From positions 47,489,019 to 47,553,018 of the forward strand of contig NC_090761.1 in the NCBI RefSeq assembly GCF_036898095.1: 64,000 nt of DNA. Direction: 5' to 3'. Under the pieces are notes generated by a model. It made no database searches, was not told the DNA's origin, and was given only the letters and a program-made list of their open reading frames with translations. Each line of letters begins with the position of its first letter. Position 1 is the stretch's first letter. This document shows positions 21,401 to 34,790 of the stretch, one piece after another. A program made the position numbers and the translations under genes. This DNA comes from Palaemon carinicauda. Taxonomy: Eukaryota > Arthropoda > Malacostraca > Decapoda > Palaemonidae.

Positions 21401-23503
21401 TAGAAGCCATTTTACCAAGGATACTAACAATTCGTCTGCAGGTACATCATTTGATACTGAGGTATGTACACTCTCTCTCAGTTGTTATTACTGTATAGTG
21501 AAAAGATCTGCTGTACGCCAAGAAAATTTAGTCACTTCATACAATTTTCTATGTAGTAGTTCAGTCCGTGCTGTTTAATTTTGGTGTAATTATTGTTACT
21601 TGAACTTTTTGTTGAAATAATCTTGATTATGAAGAACAGTTGTTTTATGAAGGGGTAACATGGAAAGTAGTAGGGCTAATATTGACAGTGAATTGTGTGT
21701 AGAGATCAGTTAGTAGAAAAGGCACTTCAAAAAGTTCATTATGCAAAACATAACTGTTATTTGTGTATTAGAAACACTATAAAGTATACAGTATATGGTG
21801 CAAAGAGTTTTACAAATAACTGTCAAAAATTAACTAAATAGAAAAATACCTTTACATTTGAGGTTTATTGTAGCCTTCTGTCATATTTATGTGTAATGTG
21901 TAACGTTGTATTGGCACGATTCACCGACTGATGCTCATAAAAGTTTGATAGGTAAAAAGGCTTAATACATGAAACCTAGATTATGTACAAAGCTTACTGA
22001 TAGACGTTGGTAATGTGTTATCCTGGCATATGGAATTTTATTTCTTTGTTGGTATTGTATAGCTTATTACAACCATGTGACATCACATTCTTCATTGAAT
22101 ACTCCATAAATTCATTGTGTACGAACAACTTTAGCCCCTCGACTTGTGTTCCATCTTATTCTTTGCAATTATAACAAAACATAGTCTCCTGCCAAGCACC
22201 AGGACAATTGTACTTCTTGCAATATCTTAAGAATACAAAGACCCTATAGGTATATATTGTGTGGCAGAGTCACGTCAGAGAAAGTTATGTAAAGCTGTAC
22301 ATGCTAAAAGTAGTCTACCATTTAAACCTTGTTTGAAGACAGGCTTATCATACTGCACGTCATATGCTACAGGCATTGTCGGGCAAACCTCCCTATTCAT
22401 CAACTTGACTGTGTGGACACAATTTACCTGTAGGCCCAGGAAAAAATGACCGCCATGTGCACTGCACAGCGGACATGCCCACACGTCTGGACTGTCCTTT
22501 AAAGCAAACTACTGTACATTAGTCGTAAATATTGTCCCATGCAAAACTAAAGGGTTTCATATATTGCAACTAAAGATCTTGCAGATGTAAAAGGGATAGG
22601 AATCTAAACGTTCTGTTTATCAAGATCCTTGTAAGACAATATGTTAACTCAGTCGAGTGGTCAGAATATTTATGAATATTAGTTTAATATGCACTCGTTC
22701 AGAAATTTAGGAACTGGTTCTGATAATCAATATTTTACTATTGTATTACACATTTTAGTATTACACCCATTGCGTCAGTGCTTACGTGTATTACTAATGC
22801 AATGTTTATACCAACATATTTCAACAATGAATAGCTTAACAGGTGTAAGTAGGAATTGCAGTGTAGGCTAATAAGAGCAATTGCTGGCTATAATAATTCA
22901 CAAATTTACCTGTCATAAATGAAAACAACGAAGCACCTATTTACTCTAGAAAAATCTAATTTTGATATTTGTGGAGCAAGAGCCAACACTCCCTTGACAA
23001 TGGTAGATAGATCATGCTCATATTACACTTTTTATTAATAATCAAGTATTACAAGAAGTATGAATTACTTGGATCAGCTGAAGCATAATTTTCCATATAA
23101 AAAATTATATCAAATTCCTTCAAAGGTGCTTTGGGCTTGTCATGTATTTGTAGATCATTGCTATTATTATATTGTCTTTGTCATTTTGTTGATCATAGCA
23201 AGACGTAAACTCATATTAAATTGAAAGATATTTTATAATACATAAATTAAGAGTAAAATGATTGAGAATAGGGATGCTGTCTATTGACAAAATTATACAG
23301 CACATTAAAATGATTCACATGAATAATTTGGTATATAAAGTTCCAGTAATTACAGTAAACCCTTTTGAATACATAATGGTAGAATGACTTATTTGCAGTG
23401 GAAATAAAGGTCACATTCAGATTTGCAATGCATGCAATGCAATTTTTTTAGTTGTCAACAAAATGGTTATTTTCTATTTCTTTACATGGCTTATAACATT
23501 ACG
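21401..23503. other. no gene recognised
   Basis: AT-rich sequence with only short, unrelated open frames on both strands. No splice-bounded coding block, transposon terminus or RNA gene is seen. Confidence 0.5.
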
Positions 23504-23582
23504 GTGGGAAAAATGTCCAATGGGGTAAATGTCTGCGGGGAAAATGTCCCGGGGGGAAGATGTCTGCTGTGGAAAATGTCCT
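23504..23582. repeat. short degenerate repeat of GGGGAAAATGTC type
   Basis: Five imperfect copies of a 13-17 bp motif such as 'gcggggaaaatgtcc' in tandem with varying spacers. Confidence 0.65.
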
Positions 23583-23699
23583 GGATCCCATGACCTTGAA
23601 ACTGTCGTGGACAAAGCTACAACAATGCATCAGCAATAAATGGTAAATATAATAGTCTTCAAGCCAAAGTGGGAGAGGAGAACAGTCTTGCATCCTGAA

Positions 23700-24480
23700 T
23701 TCCTTGTGCAGGACTTTCACTTAACCTGGTTGGTAAAAATGCTGTAAATGCTGCTCAGGTGCTGTATATTTCTTTGAATTCCTTGAAAAGCTATTTGTCT
23801 TCTTCACAATTTAAGCCCATTTGTATCAACTTCTGAATGAGGCTCTAAAGAATAATGATTCATCATTGACTCTCAAATGTGTCATAACACCATGTTGCTC
23901 CTGCTGGGCTGATGTAACTGAGACAGCAGGCTCTTGGGCATGATTGTGAGTAGATTAAGGAGGTACTTAAACATGTTTTTGATGACATTGTGAAAAGAGG
24001 TGCGTACGCTGTGAAACATGAGCTGTTAAAACAAAATGATTAGCTTGAAACAGGAATTTACAACACCTTCTGGAAAGATATTCTGCAAAGAACAGATGCA
24101 ACTAATAAAACTCTACAACATGCAAAACTTGATCTAAATACTGTTGTGGCATCACTGACCAACTTGAAATACAATGGTACATACTAGAAGCAAACAGAAT
24201 ACAGGCAGAAGTACCACTATGTTGGTCTTAACTAATTGGATTATGGACATGAAGTAAAACTTGGTCCTTCTGAAAAATACAGAAATAACCTTTTTTGCCT
24301 GTCATTGATCAGTTTATCTCTTCTCTCGACCAATGTCTGGAAGCATACAAACAGATATCAAGTCAATTTAGTTTTTATAGACATCTGCAAAAGCTTGCTT
24401 CGGACGAACATCAGGATACGGCAGAGCAACTCGTTAGGGCATATCCAGATGACCTGGAGGAAGTGTGCAAGTTTGTAACA
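23700..24480 (+). pseudogene. hAT-type transposase relic (ZMYM1-like)
   Basis: Frame-broken peptides follow the order of hAT-family transposases related to zinc-finger MYM-type 1-like proteins. They include AAQVLYISLNSLKSYLSSSQ (about 23751-23810), then NTFWKDILQRTDATNKTLQH and LDLNTVVASLTNLKYNG (about 24068-24176). The clearest piece, frame at 24295-24480, reads VIDQFISSLDQCLEAYKQIS then FYRHLQKLASDE and YPDDLEEVCKFVTFANMF. In intact relatives this segment carries a catalytic-core helical block. Several stops separate the pieces. A SINE follows directly at about 24500, so the 3' part is truncated or interrupted there. Confidence 0.6.
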
Positions 24481-24499
24481 TTTGCTAATATGTTCAGGG

Positions 24500-24819
24500 T
24501 TACAGTGGCAGCTTTGGTACCGTCCCTGACTGGTGATCATCAGACTTGGGTTCGAGTCCCGCTCAAACTTGTTAGTTCCTTTAGTGGCTCAGCACCCTTA
24601 TGAGCTAAGGTTTTGGTGTTAGGGGGAGCCTACAGGTCTACCTGCAGAGTCTTCAGCAGCCATTACCTGGCCTTCCCTGGTCCTAGCTTAGATGGAAAGG
24701 GGCTTGGGCACTGATCATATGTATATATAGTCAGTCTCTAGGGCATTATCCTGCTTGCTAAGGCAATGTCACTGTCTCTTACGTCAGCCATTCATGAGCG
24801 ACCTTTAAAAAAAAAAAAT
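24500..24819 (+). mobile_element. tRNA-derived SINE
   Basis: The head carries an A-box-like 'tggcagctttggt' (about 24506) and a near-perfect pol III B box 'ggttcgagtcc' at 24549-24559, spaced as in a tRNA gene. The body (to about 24805) includes 'agcttagatggaaaggggct' and 'aggcaatgtcactgtctct', and the copy ends in an A-rich tail. A 5'-truncated inverted copy is at 34655-34790. No full tRNA cloverleaf is claimed. Confidence 0.75.
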
Positions 24820-24880
24820 ATGAAGAGCCAGCAGACATCAACACTGAGCTTTTCCTATAAATACTTATATTGGACAACGG

Positions 24881-24881
<1 letters not shown>

Positions 24882-24936
<55 letters not shown>
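24882..24936. repeat. (ATT)n microsatellite
   Basis: About 18 uninterrupted ATT units, immediately followed by the interspersed repeat at 24937. Confidence 0.95.
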
Positions 24937-24937
<1 letters not shown>

Positions 24938-25555
24938 TTGCTAAGCTACAACCCTAGTTGGAAAAGCAAGGGGCTCCAATAGATTAAATAGCCCAGTGAG
25001 GAAAGGAAACATGGAAAAATAAAATATTTTAAGAACAGTAACATTAACATAAATATTTCCAATATAAACTATAAAAACGTTAACAAAGCAAGAAGAGAAA
25101 TCGGATAGAATACTGTGCCTGAGTGTACCCTCAAGCAAGAGAACTCTAACCCTAGACAGTGGAAGACCATAGTACAGAGGCTATGGCACTACCCAAGACT
25201 AGAGAACAATGGTTTGATTTTGGAGTGTCCTTTTCCTAGAAGAGCTGTTTACCATAACTAAGGAGTCTTTTCTACCCTACCCAAGAGAAAAGTAGCCACT
25301 GAACAATTACAGTGCAGTAGCTAACCCCTTGGGTGAAGAAGAATTGTTTGGTATTTTCAGTGTTGTTAGGTGTATGGGGACAGAGGAGAATCTGTAATGA
25401 ATAGGCCAGAATATTCAGTGTATGTGTAGGCAAAGGGAAAGTGAACCGTAACCAAAGAGAAGGCTCCAATGAAGTACTGTCTGGCCAGTCAACGGACTCC
25501 CATAACACTCTAGCGGTAGTATCTCAACGGGTGGCTGGTGCCCTGGCCAGGACAC
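24937..25555 (-). mobile_element. interspersed repeat with (TTA/TAA)n tail, copy 1
   Basis: Starts 'cttgctaagctacaaccctag' next to the ATT tract and contains 'atagcccagtgaggaaagga'. Two inverted copies with the same tract lie at 27181-27465 and 35910-36114. Simple-repeat-ended copies of variable length look like a retroposed family, with the tract at the 3' end. No coding region is recognised. Confidence 0.7.
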
Positions 25556-26344
<789 letters not shown>

Positions 26345-26540
26345 CACTTACTTTATTTGCAGTGAAAATAAGTGTAATTTTTTATGAAAACGGACGTTTT
26401 TCTATAGGAAATAAGCTTAAAATTAGTATATCTTTTTAAAAATGTATAATTCCGTTTTCTTTCTCAGTTCATATATGTTATTTTAGAAATGCTACTTCAT
26501 AGTAGTGATTCAGCTGAATCATCATGCAGAGAAATTAATA

Positions 26541-27180
<640 letters not shown>

Positions 27181-27465
27181 ACCATAAACTTAGGCTTGAG
27201 GGTACACCCAAGCACACTTTTCTATCTTATTTCTCTTCCTCTTGTTTTATATTTTTTCAAAGTTTTTATAATTTATATATGAAAATTCTATGTTAATGTT
27301 GTTTCTGTTCTTAAAGTATTTTATACTGTTCATTACTTCTCTTTTAGTTCATTTCCTTGTTTCCTTTACTCACTGAGCTATTTTCCATGTTGGAGCCCTT
27401 GGGCTTATGCATCCTGCGTTTCCAACTAGGATTTTAGCTTAGCAAGTAATAGTAATAATAATACC
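27181..27465 (+). mobile_element. interspersed repeat with (TAA)n tail, copy 2
   Basis: Inverted relative to 24937-25555. It shares 'ggcttgagggtacacccaag', 'actcactgagctattttcc' and 'agcttagcaagtaatag', and ends in AATAATAAT. Confidence 0.7.
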
Positions 27466-28239
27466 ATAAAATGTACGGGATGCTCTTCATATTTCGGTAT
27501 TATACTAATAAAGGTCAAAGGTTAAATTTTTGAAATTATAGCCTCATGCCTGTGTTGCAATTCGTAATATAAATGTCAAATATGGATAGGTTGTAGAAAT
27601 CACATTAGCTTGACAAAGTGGCGTAGGCCTACGGAGGGTGGAGGGGTCGGTGTCTGGTGGTGCAATTGCCCCTTTCCCAAAGGGTGTAGGCCTACCCTAC
27701 AGATTGGCCTATGGTATAATATTTCGGTAAATTTTTATAGGTATTATAGTAAATCTCGGGGCAAACTTTATTGATAAAAAATTGGGATATATATAGTAAC
27801 TTTTATTTTTCGAAAATTACTTTTAATGATGAATATATGACTTTACTTTCTACCAATATACATGAACCATATACTTTTCCTACTCGCTATCTTGTGTTTT
27901 ATGCATTTCTGACCACGATTATTGGGGCAAACCACCCGTTCATGAGTATATGGACCCAGATATAAATACAATTTTTGGGTATCCCAGTGGGAAACCGGGT
28001 TTTTTTTGGGGGGGCGGGGGGGGGGGGAAATGTCATAAGCGAGTGATGTGCAGCAATAATAATGGTCAAAAGTGCAAAATAAGAGCAAGATAACTAATTG
28101 GAAAAAATATATGGTTCATTTATGTGGCTGAAAATAGGCCAAAACGTTAGTATTTATCACTTTTGAGATTTGTAAAAAGGTACAGAACCTAACAAACCAA
28201 CCTAACCTAACCTAGTAGTTCTCAGGTCTAAACTGCAAC
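27466..28239. other. no gene recognised
   Basis: AT-rich with a G run at 28009-28026. At 28198-28212 there are three tandem AACCT units, too few to call an interstitial telomere. Confidence 0.45.
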
Positions 28240-28480
28240 CCCCCCTCCCCCGGAACCCCCTTCCCAGGTCACAACCCCTAGCTTGGGGGCAATTCTCCCG
28301 AACACCGTTTCCAAGGTCACAAATCTTCCCAGGTCACAACCGCTAGCCGGAACCCCCTTTCCAGGTCACAAAGTAAAAGTAAATCACAAATAAAGCCTTA
28401 CGTTATCATAAAATCACGAATAAATATTTACCTTATGTTAAAGTAAATTACAAATAATTCCTCTGGCAATCTTTACAGAA
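28240..28480. repeat. short GC-rich then AT-rich degenerate tandem repeats
   Basis: 'cccaggtcacaacc' recurs four times in about 120 bp with variable C-rich spacers. Then 'aaatcacaaataa'-type units recur three times (28380-28460). Confidence 0.6.
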
Positions 28481-28642
28481 GTTTTGCAGTAGAAATGCTC
28501 TGGTCTTACCTAAAAAAAAAAAAAATAAATAAGTCAGAATTGGACCTTTGAGGCATTATTTTGCATTTTGTTGTGAGTGGGATAGAATTATCATCTTTTC
28601 AATTCCATTGAGAAGGAGAGGATTATCCTCATTAATAAACAG

Positions 28643-28644
<2 letters not shown>

Positions 28645-28713
<69 letters not shown>
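28645..28713. repeat. (GA)n microsatellite
   Basis: About 34 GA units. Confidence 0.97.
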
Positions 28714-28716
<3 letters not shown>

Positions 28717-29472
28717 AAATAAATCAGAAGGGGAAATAATCGACTTGTGCTGTTAAAATAATACTAGAATTTCAAGTTTCAAAAGTTTATTGACAAGTTT
28801 TATACAAAAAGGAACTAGTTAGCATGCTAAGTACCCCATCAAGGTACAGTATTTACATACATAATTCAATTGACAAATACCCAACTTTGAACATACATAG
28901 AAATGTAATAATTATAACCATAACAACAATAATAATACCAAAACAATGGTTAATGCAGTAGTGAAAACGACAAAACAACCATTGTAATAAATAAATATAT
29001 TAAAAAAAACAGGTTCACAACTAAATGAGACATCAGATGACTTGTATAAGTGCTTAGCGTTTTACGTTAAATTGCTTGAAAAAATGCTGAAAATAGAGAT
29101 AAATTGAGCGCCTTCCCACGAAGAGAATCTAAAGCATTTTGATATCCACGTTCACTCATCATCATCACCATGGCGACCCATGAGACTTCATGAATATTTT
29201 TTTCTTTTTTGTTCAGATTTTTCCCTTGATGAGCACATTTCTGTTTGATTGTTGACTTGCTGTTGTTGCTGTTCCTTTCGTAATTATCTCTTCGATTATG
29301 CTGTAAAGTCCAATATGAGCTCTTCCAGTGACGTTTTCCCACCCCACCTCCTTTGCTAGGCTTCTGCACTTCGCGTGCTTGGAATTCCTACTTTCATGTA
29401 GTCATGTACTGACCACATACTGCATACACTGTTCTGTAAGGAAAAGAAAAGTTACTTTTATTTCTTAGTGTT
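28714..29472. other. unassigned sequence with one - strand frame
   Basis: A 100-codon frame on the - strand (29067-29369) is Lys/Asn/Ser-rich and matches no family I know. 'caaaagtttattgacaagtt' near 28780 looks like the reverse of a polyadenylated 3' end. Too weak to call a gene. Confidence 0.35.
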
Positions 29473-30386
29473 ATTGCAGATCTTGCTTGCAATCCTTCTG
29501 TTCATTGATATTGCAGATCCTACTTGCAATCCTTCTGCTCATTTATATTGCATATTCTACTTGCAATCATTCTACTCACTGAAATTGCAGATCCTACTTT
29601 TAGTCCTTCTACTTACTTATTGCTGATCCTACTTGTAGTCCTTCTACTTACTTATTGCAGATCCTACTTGCAATCCTTCTGCTCACTGATATTGCAGATC
29701 CTGGCTGCAATCCTTCTGCTCAGTGATATTAAAGATCCTACTTGCAATCCTTCTGCTCTGTGATATTGAAGATCTTGCTTGAAATCCTTCTGTTCACTGA
29801 TATTACAGATCCTACTTGCAATCCTTCTGTTCACTGATATTGCAGATCTTACTTGCAATCCTTCTGTTCACTGATATTACAGATCCTACTTGTAATCCTT
29901 CTGTTCACTTATATTGCATATTCTACTTGCAATCATACTGCTCACTGAAATTGCAGATCCTACTTACAGTCCTTCTTCTCACTTATTGCAGATCCTACTT
30001 GCAATCCTTCTGCTCACTGATATTGCAGATCCTTCCTGCAATCCTTTGCTCCCTTATATTGCATATTCTACTTGCAATCATTCTGCTCACTGAAATTGCA
30101 GATCATACTTGCAATCCTTCTGCCCACTGATATTGCAGATCCTACCTGCAATCCTGCTTACTTATGTTGCACATTCTTCTTGCAACCCTTCTGCTCTCTG
30201 AAAGTGCAGATCCTACTTGCAATACTTCTGTTCACTTATACTGCATATTCTACTTGCAATCTTTCTGCCCACTGAAATTGCAGATCCTACTTGCAGTCCT
30301 TCTACTCACTTCAGATCCTACTTGCAATTCTTCTGCTCACTGATATTGCAGATCTTACTTGTTATCCTTCTGTTCACTTATTGCAG
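29473..30386. repeat. 37-bp tandem array, about 25 units, ending at an exon
   Basis: Units read 'attgcagatcctacttgcaa' then 'tccttctgctcactgat', with 35-38 bp spacing and substitutions. Each unit contains a T-rich stretch followed by 'ttgcag', a 3' splice-site look-alike. The last unit's 'cttattgcag' is the acceptor of the exon at 30387. Confidence 0.9.
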
Positions 30387-30572
30387 ATCTTACTAACAAG
30401 CCACTGGGACTGTTTATACCAGAACTAGGTTGCATTATTTCTGTAAATGCTCGTATGACTTGGTATAAAGCTCAAACGAGTTGTCTTCACATGAATGGGC
30501 AACTTGTTGAAGGCTTCAGTAAAGAACAGCAGAGCATAATATATGAAAATTTTCAACATCTGCTCACAGCTG
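30387..30572 (+). CDS. probable exon of a C-type-lectin-domain protein
   Basis: Bounded by acceptor 'cttattgcag' and donor 'gtaagt' (30573). The open frame encodes LGLFIPELGCIISVNARMTW then YKAQTSCLHMNGQLVE and a helix-like EQQSIIYENFQHLL. The W-x(2)-A-x(3)-C-x(4)-G-x-L-V pattern is the first-helix signature of C-type lectin-like domains (usually WxxAxxxCxxxGGxLA), which bind carbohydrates or proteins. The exon starts with the last two bases of a codon and ends after the first base of another, so it must join further exons. None is recognisable in the neighbouring sequence. It could also be an orphan exon carried in repeats. Confidence 0.55.
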
Positions 30573-31258
30573 GTAAGTTTGTCCCTTTGAAGAAGAACTA
30601 TGGTATATTAGTTAACTACGATTTTTCACATTAAATAAAAGTAAAAAAAAAAAAAAAAAGAATGTTTATATGAGTTATATTTTCTCTTGCCAGAACTCAC
30701 CAGTAATAAAAATTTCAGTGACAGAAGGTCCTCAACTTACAAACTTAATAGGTTCCAAGTCGAATTTTGTTCAATTTTGTCCAAAAGTGGGACTAACCTA
30801 TCTCCCATGCCTATAATTTCCAGCCATAGTTCCTTTCCATATGAAATAAATATCAGGTTGTTGCAAATGTCGTTTTGCTTACTGTATTAAATGCTATCAT
30901 AGTTTTGTTATCATGCTAGGCGATTTATCTTAGCAATCCATGTTTGCCAATGGGTATATAATCGGATGAGCAACCTGGTGGAGTAACGAGAACTTTGGGT
31001 GTGGAGGAAATGCTTCCCTAAATCGCGATTAAGTTACTGGGAGCAGGGTGACGGATTGGGTTTAAGGTGATAGACAAGATGTCTTTTCGGCTTTTACTCC
31101 TGATGCCTTTCGGATGATCTTACTGGAATTAGTATGGACTGGCAGGGGTCACTTGCTTTTGTTAGATGGGCACTGCACATCACAAGGAACTGGCTATCCT
31201 TTTATGAATCTAGCCAATGAAACCTCTAAGGATTTAGTCAATCAATGGAAAGAGAAGA
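30573..31258. other. intergenic or intronic sequence with a Tigger-end-like scrap
   Basis: 'ggtcctcaacttacaaactt' at about 30728 resembles the terminal sequence of Tigger elements ('ggtcctcgacttac' at 3964). A frame-broken stretch near 31060-31200 is unassigned. Confidence 0.35.
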
Positions 31259-31345
31259 TAAAGATAGAGACAACTGGCGAAATCTAACCGAAGCCCTTTG
31301 CGTCAATTGGGGTAGGAGGTGATGATGATGATGATGATTTCTTAA
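31259..31345 (+). repeat. 3' tail of an interspersed repeat ending in (GAT)n
   Basis: 'gacaactggcgaaatctaac' then 'ccctttgcgtcaattggggt' then GATGATGATGAT. A related, longer copy in the opposite orientation is at 51274-51512 ('tgacgcaaagggcctcgg'). Confidence 0.6.
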
Positions 31346-31909
31346 TCTTTTTATAGTATACGAACTTTCGATACAATACTTCAGTTGGATTTGTGTTTGT
31401 ATCCCATAATTTTTGTAAGTTGAAGACCTCTTGATAACATTTTCTAAATAAGTTTCAAATGCTCATTTCATTCATGTAGATCCGTTTGTTGGCATTCGAC
31501 ATGGAAAGTGGTCAGTCAGCAAGGAGCTTGTACCGAACGAACTGGGGGGTGGGGGGGGGGGGGGGTTTGATGGCTATGGAGAGCCTCACTTCAGTATATA
31601 GTCTTTGAACCTCACAACGCGAACGGTTTGAATTGCGGGATTGGTCTACTCAGGCTGCAAGAGTATTGTTGTGATTGTGATCAGGCTTCTATCTATCAAA
31701 TTAAACCCTAGGTTTCAAGTAAGCCACAATGACTTGTTCTACTTTATATGGTTTTTACGGCAATTCTTTTTAGTCCCATTTAGTTTCCAAATATCTTTTC
31801 TTTTTTCATTTTTTTGTTTGTATTACAAGTTTACATCACCTCCCGATGATTTTCTTCCATCCTTTATTTTCTTCATTGCATGATGTCCGGAATTTCAATG
31901 GATCTGACT
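31346..31909. other. no gene recognised
   Basis: AT-rich, with a G-rich run at 31544-31565. Confidence 0.45.
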
Positions 31910-32282
31910 TAGTTACCTCCGCCAACGAAGTTGGAAGGTTATATTTGTTTGTTTGCTTGTGTGTGTTTGTTTGTGAACTGCTTCCTGGCCACAATTTTAA
32001 TCGTAGAGTAATAAAACTTGCAGGGATTAACTGTTATGTAAAAAAGCTGGAAATGATTGAATTTTGGAAGGTCCAGGTCAAAGGTCAAGGTTACGGTCAA
32101 GCTAAATGTCCAATTCACGTAATCAGCCATAAGTTTGGACATCGTTCTCACAGAGACTGCAAACGTGGTTCATATTTGACTATGAAAATCTTCGCCAATT
32201 AATACATGTTAAGGTCAAAGGTCAAGGACGATGCATAAGCTGCCGCGGTGGAGGTCTGCGTTATACTGAGTGCCCCTCTAGT
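31910..32282 (+). repeat. interspersed repeat, 'cctccgccaacgaagttgg' family
   Basis: Starts 'gttacctccgccaacgaagt', contains 'ggtcaaaggtcaaggttacg' and a second 'aaggtcaaaggtcaaggac', and ends 'ctgagtgcccctctagtt'. I recognise the pattern as a common invertebrate interspersed repeat; class not assigned. Frames within it are not genes. Confidence 0.6.
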
Positions 32283-34654
32283 TTTCTATGTTACCACTCT
32301 CATAATCCATCATTTATTCAAATTAGAGCTAAAAAATGAAACGAGGAAAATAAGATTTTAGGTAGACCTGACAGTTGCAATTTTCCATTTGAGTAATATC
32401 TTGACCTATTTTTATCAGAGAAAAAATAAACTTTTTTTTTTCTTCTATATACAAGCTTCTATACCTAGGTATTATTTGAATAGAATTTCGTGGTTTAGTG
32501 TAGATTTCACCTGTCACTGATTGATTTAATATGATGTATTTGAAAATTTTTAAAGTTTCATTCCAATCAAGAAGCCAAGAAGATAGTTTTTAAAATAATA
32601 AAAAAAAATCGCCCTCTTCTTAAAGATGAACAATAGTTGCACAAAATTCCCTGGCTTTGGTTAAAGAAAACTTTCTAAATATTCTAGAAAAGTTCAACGG
32701 TCTTGTAACTTGACTTGTAGTACTGAACAGGGCATTCGAACAATCGTCATTAACAGTTAAATACATAAAGCTATTGATCTTTTTCGGGACGAATGCTGAT
32801 CATTAGTCGTGAATTAATGACGACTATTGGCAAATACAACCTTGATTAAGATTTAGTTATAAGAAGCCCCATCCGTTGGGAAACTGCTAGAGGAGTTGGA
32901 TAAGCTAACTGTCGTTGAAATCAAACGGTCAGTTATCTTCCGCTTCACGACCAGATTTACACCTCAATAATTGTTTTAATCAGCGTCTTTCTTATTTAGG
33001 AGCTAAATAACATACGGATTTAATTCCTCGAATTATTGGTTAATTTTTCATTTGATTATATGAATCAGTAAAAAAATAGCATTTACTCCTAAAAGCTAAC
33101 GGAAAATGAAAAGTAATTATAGATTTCAGGCGAGCTGAGTAGTGTTGTCCCTTGTTCTAGCCATCTCCCTTGACGGAATATTCTCAGATCTTTTCGTTTT
33201 TATCTTACTTAAGCCTTATTTAACTTTTGCCATCGATCTTTTTTTTTTTTTTTTTTTTTTGCAAGTTTTGAATCATGAGGATTTATCTTGGTTCATTTGT
33301 AGGCTAACTATTGACACTGTCAAAAAGTTAGACTTTTTTTTATTTTGGGGTTATGATTATAAGTGTCTTTATAATTTATTCTAAGACTGCCACAGTGCTA
33401 GGCCATATGACCCAGACTTTATAAATCAACCAAGCATGTGCTATTTTCTGTAATGAAAATAGTTATTGTAACTGCATTTCACTACATTGACCATTATATT
33501 AGATCGTATGCTAAGAATATAAATGTATTTTCACTTGAATGAGCGTAGCCAGCTGTGCTTTGTGACTTTTGAAAACGTTTATCATCAATTGCAAGTTACT
33601 GTTTTTGTCGTGCTAAGTTACTAAGTTGCGATGAGGTTGTTCTTACAGATAGCGAGTTACTTGCTTAACTGCTCTAACGCGGAACGTCAGAGATTTTGTT
33701 ATATTTAAGCAAAGTTGAAGTCTTATCTCTGAAACTTTTGTTATTTCTGGAATTTCGAAGAACTATTGGACATATTAGCTATTAGTTGTATTCTTTATGC
33801 AATCAAGGAGAAGAATATGTCTGTTGAAAACGTAAAAAAGTTTATTATTTTTTTTTCTGTCGAGTTTTTCAAATTCTCTGATAAATCCTTTTCTTAAGCA
33901 GGCTGATTAGTTAGGTTTGAGATAGGTTGTTTTGCTATTTAAACGATTTTTTTATATATATAATTTTTGACATAGGCTTTTTTTCGGCACAGGCAAGATT
34001 CTCACTGTCGAATTTTCCATTTAGCCTCAGACAGTATTTTGGAGGATTTATATAAACTGGTTCCGTTTTGTATTTACAGAAATTCCTAACTATATAAATT
34101 TATCATGTCAAGATAAACGAATGGAACTGATTTTAGGTAATTATATCCCCCAACTTGAGCAGTGTGTATCACTAAACTATGTATCCTACCCTTTTATATG
34201 GACAATTCTCTTCTTAAGTATCCTAGGACATTGCTGAATTATTATTCTTTAAGAAATATCGCGCTTTCTCATAGTAAGTAGTGAATTGTTAAGGGGTGTA
34301 AGTAGGAGTAAAATTTAGGCAAAGAAACTTTCCATATTAGCCTATGGTCATTTGATTTCGTCCGTAATATTTTATTCAAAAGAAAATAGGCAATGACAAT
34401 GGCTTAAACTAGTCTTGAGGCTTTTGACGTAATTTACAAATATTGTTTTGTTTTAAGGCGATGGAGAAACTAGACAAACCAAAATATTTTTTGCATACAC
34501 TTGATTCCAGGAGATTTAAAAATTCACATTTCTGTGGAAATGAGTGTCGTATTTCATGATATGGGCAAGGCAAGGGTATCTTATGTCAACTGTATTACTC
34601 AGGACCCACGTGACCTCGGAACCATTCAACGGGCAATTATCTGTTATCATTTTC
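32283..34654. other. no gene recognised
   Basis: 2.4 kb of AT-rich sequence with short T runs (33239-33260). No supported coding or mobile feature on either strand. Confidence 0.5.
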
Positions 34655-34790
34655 CGCTCATGAATGGCATAGGCAAGGGACAGTGACATTGCCCTAGCAA
34701 GCAAGCCACCATACTACATAATATGATCAGTGCCCAAGCCCCCTCTTCACCCAAGCTAGGACAAAGGAAGGCCAGGCAAAGTAATTAGTA
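34655..34790 (-). mobile_element. truncated SINE copy
   Basis: Reverse complement of the body of the SINE at 24500-24819: 'ctcatgaatggcataggcaa', 'gacagtgacattgccctagc' and 'atgatcagtgcccaagcccc' are shared. The tRNA-like head with its B box is missing. Confidence 0.7.

Noticed and set aside
24503..24575. A functional tRNA gene at the B box 24549-24559
   Set aside because: The A box is imperfect, no acceptor stem or anticodon arm folds convincingly, and it is followed by a SINE body repeated elsewhere.
28198..28212. AACCT repeats as an interstitial arthropod telomere
   Set aside because: Only three clean units in a C-rich low-complexity context.
29067..29369. 100-codon - strand frame as a gene
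   Set aside because: No recognised domain, low-complexity composition, no splice or promoter support.
29473..30386. 37-bp array as a CRISPR-like repeat/spacer array
   Set aside because: Eukaryotic context, units are contiguous with no unique spacers, and no cas genes are present.
31060..31240. LLLLDGHCTSQG-like peptide as a DDE transposase
   Set aside because: One short motif across broken frames with no second catalytic block; too weak.
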